DNA from: UMGS1491 sp944380925
GTDB taxonomy: Bacteria; Bacillota; Clostridia; Oscillospirales; Acutalibacteraceae
Assembly: GCA_944380925.1 (NCBI GenBank)
Contig: CALWJD010000002.1
Location: 116,398 to 180,397, forward strand
Reading direction: 5' to 3'
Length of the DNA stretch: 64,000 nt
Both the position numbers and the translations under genes were made by a program. Position 1 is the first letter of the stretch. Each line of letters begins with the position of its first letter. The notes beneath the pieces were generated by a model that made no database searches, had not been told where the DNA came from, and was given only the letters and a program-made list of their open reading frames with translations. Of this stretch, positions 61,572 to 64,000 are shown piece after piece.

Positions 61572-62069
61572 TTGAATCCAAAAACTTGTTGTTTTACTGG
61601 ACATAGAATACTAAACCAAGCTTTGAAAGTTTTTACAAAACAAATAATTACCGATGAAGCAATCAAACTTATAGATCAAGGTGTGATGTATTTTATCGCT
61701 GGTGGTGCATTAGGATTTGATACTTTAGCAGCACAAGCTGTGTTAGATTTGAAAAAAGATTATACACAAATAAAACTGATTCTTGCGATCCCATGCAAAA
61801 ATCAATCTGATAAGTGGAGTTACGACAATAAGGTAGAATACGAAAAAATTAAAAACGCATCAGACAAAGTTATATATTTATCAGAAAAATATGAAAGTAG
61901 TTGTATGCTAAAACGGAATAGATATATGGTCGATAAATCTGATTTTGTTATAGCTGCGTGGGATGGTAGAAAGAGAGGTGGTACATATTACACTGTAAAT
62001 TATGCTAAAAAACTAGGCAAAAAAATTATATTCATAGATACTGGGAGTAAAAATGATGACATTGATTGA
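61572..62069 (+). CDS. SLOG-superfamily protein (DUF1273/YspA-like)
   Basis: 165 residues. Rossmann-like SLOG signature: CCFTGHRIL at the N-terminus, FIAGGALGFDTLAAQAVLDL for the glycine-rich phosphate loop, DFVIAAWDGRKRGGTYYTVN. These proteins are predicted to bind nucleotide-derived ligands and turn up in stress and phage-conflict loci. Starts with TTG after GAGGTG. Overlaps the next gene by 17 nt. Confidence 0.85.
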   Translation: MNPKTCCFTGHRILNQALKVFTKQIITDEAIKLIDQGVMYFIAGGALGFDTLAAQAVLDLKKDYTQIKLILAIPCKNQSDKWSYDNKVEYEKIKNASDKVIYLSEKYESSCMLKRNRYMVDKSDFVIAAWDGRKRGGTYYTVNYAKKLGKKIIFIDTGSKNDDID

Positions 62070-62268
62070 CAGCGACAGCAAATTAAAAAAAAGAATTTTT
62101 GAAAATATAAAAATTGTTATGGACTTAGAAACACAACTTGATAACACCTTTAAAAGTAATAAAATTTGCACTCTTTCAGCACTTGGGATTGGCTCCATTA
62201 TTAGAGGTAGTCAGAAAAATATATTAAAACAGATCAGAGACGATATAGATACAATTATTAAAAACTAA
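62053..62268 (+). CDS. Small hypothetical protein paired with SLOG gene
   Basis: 71 residues, helical, Lys/Asp/Asn-rich, with ICTLSALGIGSIIRGSQKNI in the middle. GGGAG precedes ATG ATG. Translationally coupled to the SLOG gene, so a partner protein is likely. Not recognised. Confidence 0.6.
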   Translation: MMTLIDSDSKLKKRIFENIKIVMDLETQLDNTFKSNKICTLSALGIGSIIRGSQKNILKQIRDDIDTIIKN

Positions 62269-62315
62269 TATTGGTAATTTATTTGTGTAAATCTTTACAA
62301 TGTTTAAAATCCCAC

Positions 62316-62344
62316 TTGACTCTGCTCATTATTAGAGTTTATAT
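62316..62344 (+). promoter_or_regulatory. Sigma-A type promoter of right RNA-leader cassette
   Basis: TTGACT (62316-62321), 17-bp spacer ending AGAGT, TTATAT (62339-62344); same arrangement as the left copy. Confidence 0.75.
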
Positions 62345-62350
62345 GGATGT

Positions 62351-62596
62351 ACGGAAGATTTATGGCATTAAAAATGTCATGGCAGAATTAAGTGTTAGCC
62401 CACTTAATCCCTGCAAAAGGTACTATAGCTACCCTTCGCAATCGTAAAAACGACACCATAACTCTCTGAGTATACATTATTTTGTGTGAATTTACAAGCG
62501 GTGATTTTAAACGTGTGTAAGGGAATGAAAGTAGCCTTATATGCGTTTTTTCTGTTTTAAGTTTTCTGAAAAATTTTAAAAGGAGTTATGTCAAAT
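62351..62596 (+). ncRNA. Candidate structured RNA leader, right copy
   Basis: About 245 nt. The core 62374-62464 keeps all four helices seen in the left copy: GTCATGG/CCATAAC, GCAG plus ATTAAGTG with CACTTAAT and CTGC, AAGGTA/TACCCTT, TCGT/ACGA. Downstream TTGTGT...TACAA and TGTAAGG/CCTTATA hairpins are also kept in form with changed sequence. It ends at AAAAGGAG before the paralogous gene. With the promoter it accounts for the gap 62269-62596. Confidence 0.65.
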
Positions 62597-63256
62597 ATGA
62601 ATGTATTTGAAAATGTTGAGTTTTTGTGTGGCATTGTGAAAGGATCTAATGATTTAATCAATCGATTTTTTAGTGTTGCCTTGGATGTTAAAAGTGCACT
62701 GGGAGAAAAAGGTAAACTTTTAGATGAATATCTACTGGCAGTTTTTGAAGCTGTGAATTCTATAGACATTTTATCGGCAACAAATATGGCCGATAATTTA
62801 TGTGCTGATGTTCTTCATTCATGTAGATGTGTTCTTAAAAATCAACCTACTACCGAGCAAAGACATTTTTACAAAGAGACAAAACAATATATAGAAAGCC
62901 ATAATTTTAACTCTATAAATATTGAAACTAAAGTATATTTTTATGTGGCAAATGTCTTAATTGATAATATCGAAAATATGATTAAAATCTTCGCTCGTGA
63001 AACTAAAAATAAAATTTTAAGTATATCTAAGTACGAAAAGATCAATCGTAAGTATCAAGAAATAACTGGCTTAATAGACGAGCATAAAATAGAACTTCTA
63101 AATTCTTTATTAGATGAAGCTTTCATTATGTGTCCTATAAATACAATTTTTGTTCAAGCATTAATGCTAAAAATAGTTGAATTTATGCTATACCAAGACG
63201 TAGAAACAAAAAACAGTATTTTCCAACTAATAATTGATAATAAAAATAATAACTAA
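62597..63256 (+). CDS. Unrecognised helical protein, right paralogue of the RNA-leader cassette
   Basis: 219 residues from the ATG at 62597 (AAAGGAG 11 nt upstream; the ATG at 62588 is too close). Starts MNVFEN and aligns over its whole length with the protein at 10460-11128, for example GEKGKLLDEYL against GKKGYYLDEYL and YVANVLIDN against YAANILIGH. All-helical, cytosolic, no known motif. Function unknown. Confidence 0.75.
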   Translation: MNVFENVEFLCGIVKGSNDLINRFFSVALDVKSALGEKGKLLDEYLLAVFEAVNSIDILSATNMADNLCADVLHSCRCVLKNQPTTEQRHFYKETKQYIESHNFNSINIETKVYFYVANVLIDNIENMIKIFARETKNKILSISKYEKINRKYQEITGLIDEHKIELLNSLLDEAFIMCPINTIFVQALMLKIVEFMLYQDVETKNSIFQLIIDNKNNN

Positions 63257-63280
63257 TTTTGAGAAATAAGGGATGAAATT

Positions 63281-63676
63281 ATGAATATAAAAGAATTTAT
63301 GGAAAGCAATGATAATTTTGATAAATACGTAGATACAGAACTAGACAAAGTTGCAGACTGTTTTTATAGCTTTGTACACGGATTTTGGGACCTAGATAAA
63401 ATAGGATACCCTGAAAAACATCTTGAAAGTGTCGTTCCTGATGAATATAACAAAGACGGTGTTTTAAAAAAGCATTTTGATATAATTTATAAACTCGAAG
63501 ATAAATTGCAGGACATTGAAGAACAAACTCGTAAAGATGAGGAAGGGTTTAATATTGACGAATCGATGGTTACAGAACTTAAAAATGAATACCATGATCT
63601 AATTGATGATTTTTCAAAGAAAATGTTTATGTATGGCATGAAATTTGGTATTAAACTGGCGAAAAAAATAATTTAA
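63281..63676 (+). CDS. Acidic helical hypothetical protein of right cassette
   Basis: 131 residues, rich in Asp/Glu/Lys. Segments KVADCFYSFVHGFWDLDKIG and FSKKMFMYGMKFGIKLAKKI suggest a helical bundle. Same position as the small gene in the left cassette but no clear similarity, apart from a C-terminal tail pattern (MFMYGMKFGIKL against LYTKGYIDCVKL) that could be distant homology. AAGGGATG site. Confidence 0.6.
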   Translation: MNIKEFMESNDNFDKYVDTELDKVADCFYSFVHGFWDLDKIGYPEKHLESVVPDEYNKDGVLKKHFDIIYKLEDKLQDIEEQTRKDEEGFNIDESMVTELKNEYHDLIDDFSKKMFMYGMKFGIKLAKKII

Positions 63677-63737
63677 GAAATAAATAACAAATCCGTCAAT
63701 AAAAATATTGGCGGGCAATTATTTTTATAAATTTTAA

Positions 63738-63808
63738 CCGTGTGAAAGTATGCAACCACCCATAAAAAATTTTCAAAAAAATGCAACCGGTTGCATACTT
63801 TCACACGG
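63738..63808. repeat. Perfect 20-bp inverted repeat with central palindrome
   Basis: CCGTGTGAAAGTATGCAACC (63738-63757) is mirrored exactly by GGTTGCATACTTTCACACGG (63789-63808). The right arm is part of palindrome ATGCAACCGGTTGCAT (63781-63796). AT-rich loop of 31 nt. Non-coding. Confidence 0.92.
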
Positions 63809-63869
63809 AAAGCTCAAAATGGAGTAAAAAAGCCCTTAAAATTCACATATAAAATTAGCTTCAAAACGC

Positions 63870-63898
63870 TCAAAAGCCCAGTATTACTGGGCTTTTAC
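63870..63898. terminator. Terminator hairpin near window end
   Basis: AAAAGCCCAGT / ACTGGGCTTTT with a short loop, symmetric A/T runs. The rest of 63677-64000 shows no gene. Confidence 0.8.
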
Positions 63899-64000
63899 AT
63901 TGTATCAATTTTGTATACATTATTTGCGGTGTCATATATTTTTCAGTCAACGTGACAAAACAAGGGTGTTGCGTTGCAAAGACAAAAATTCCGCTTTCCT

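Noticed and set aside
63281..63676. Homology between the second genes of the two cassettes
   Set aside because: Only a short C-terminal pattern (YGMKFGIKL versus YTKGYIDCVKL) matches; lengths and the rest differ, so I do not claim they are paralogues.

Overview
The window is low-GC DNA with strong AGGAGG-type ribosome sites. It carries a type III glutamine synthetase, a Csp-like subtilase and a PgeF homologue. These point to the chromosome of a Clostridia-class Firmicute; I cannot place it at genus level. Most of the window (about 11.4 to 58.6 kb, possibly to 62.3 kb) is one siphovirus-type prophage of the HK97 fold, transcribed leftward.

Left flank (1-9831): host genes (subtilase, PgeF, alpha/beta hydrolase, GlnN, NUDIX, TspO, DUF4352 protein, XRE regulator), then two stray phage tail genes (a BppU-like baseplate protein and a small partner), then the tmRNA gene ssrA. 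Between ssrA and the prophage lies a cassette of promoter, about 250-nt structured RNA leader, and two unrecognised genes (10175-11420).

Prophage, read in its direction of transcription (right to left). The early and replication block contains a sigma-like regulator, SNF2 helicase, a zinc-motif protein, family A DNA polymerase, a DUF927 primase-helicase and a VRR-NUC nuclease. Next come a DUF1492 regulator, an HNH nuclease, a likely cos region and the P27 small terminase. A 7-kb accessory block follows: PnuC-like protein, HNH homing endonuclease, ParB-methyltransferase, C5 methyltransferase, an amidoligase/GGCT group and small proteins. The head genes are the large terminase (carrying an intein in its Walker A), an antirepressor, the portal (split by a group II intron), a ClpP-like protease, the major capsid protein and connectors. 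A five-gene fibre/adhesin module is inserted before the major tail protein. Then come the tail genes, holin, amidase and two large serine recombinases at the left end.

Right flank (58.6-64 kb): a 46-codon secreted Cys-rich peptide is followed by a polytopic membrane protein whose C-terminus resembles the Spo0A DNA-binding domain. Then come two XRE regulators, a ribbon-helix-helix protein, a SLOG-fold protein, and a second copy of the promoter-RNA leader-paralogous protein cassette (62316-63676).

The two best candidates for something undescribed are the twin RNA-leader cassettes flanking the prophage and the peptide plus membrane-tethered Spo0A-like protein. All functional calls come from reading motifs by eye; no database search was run.
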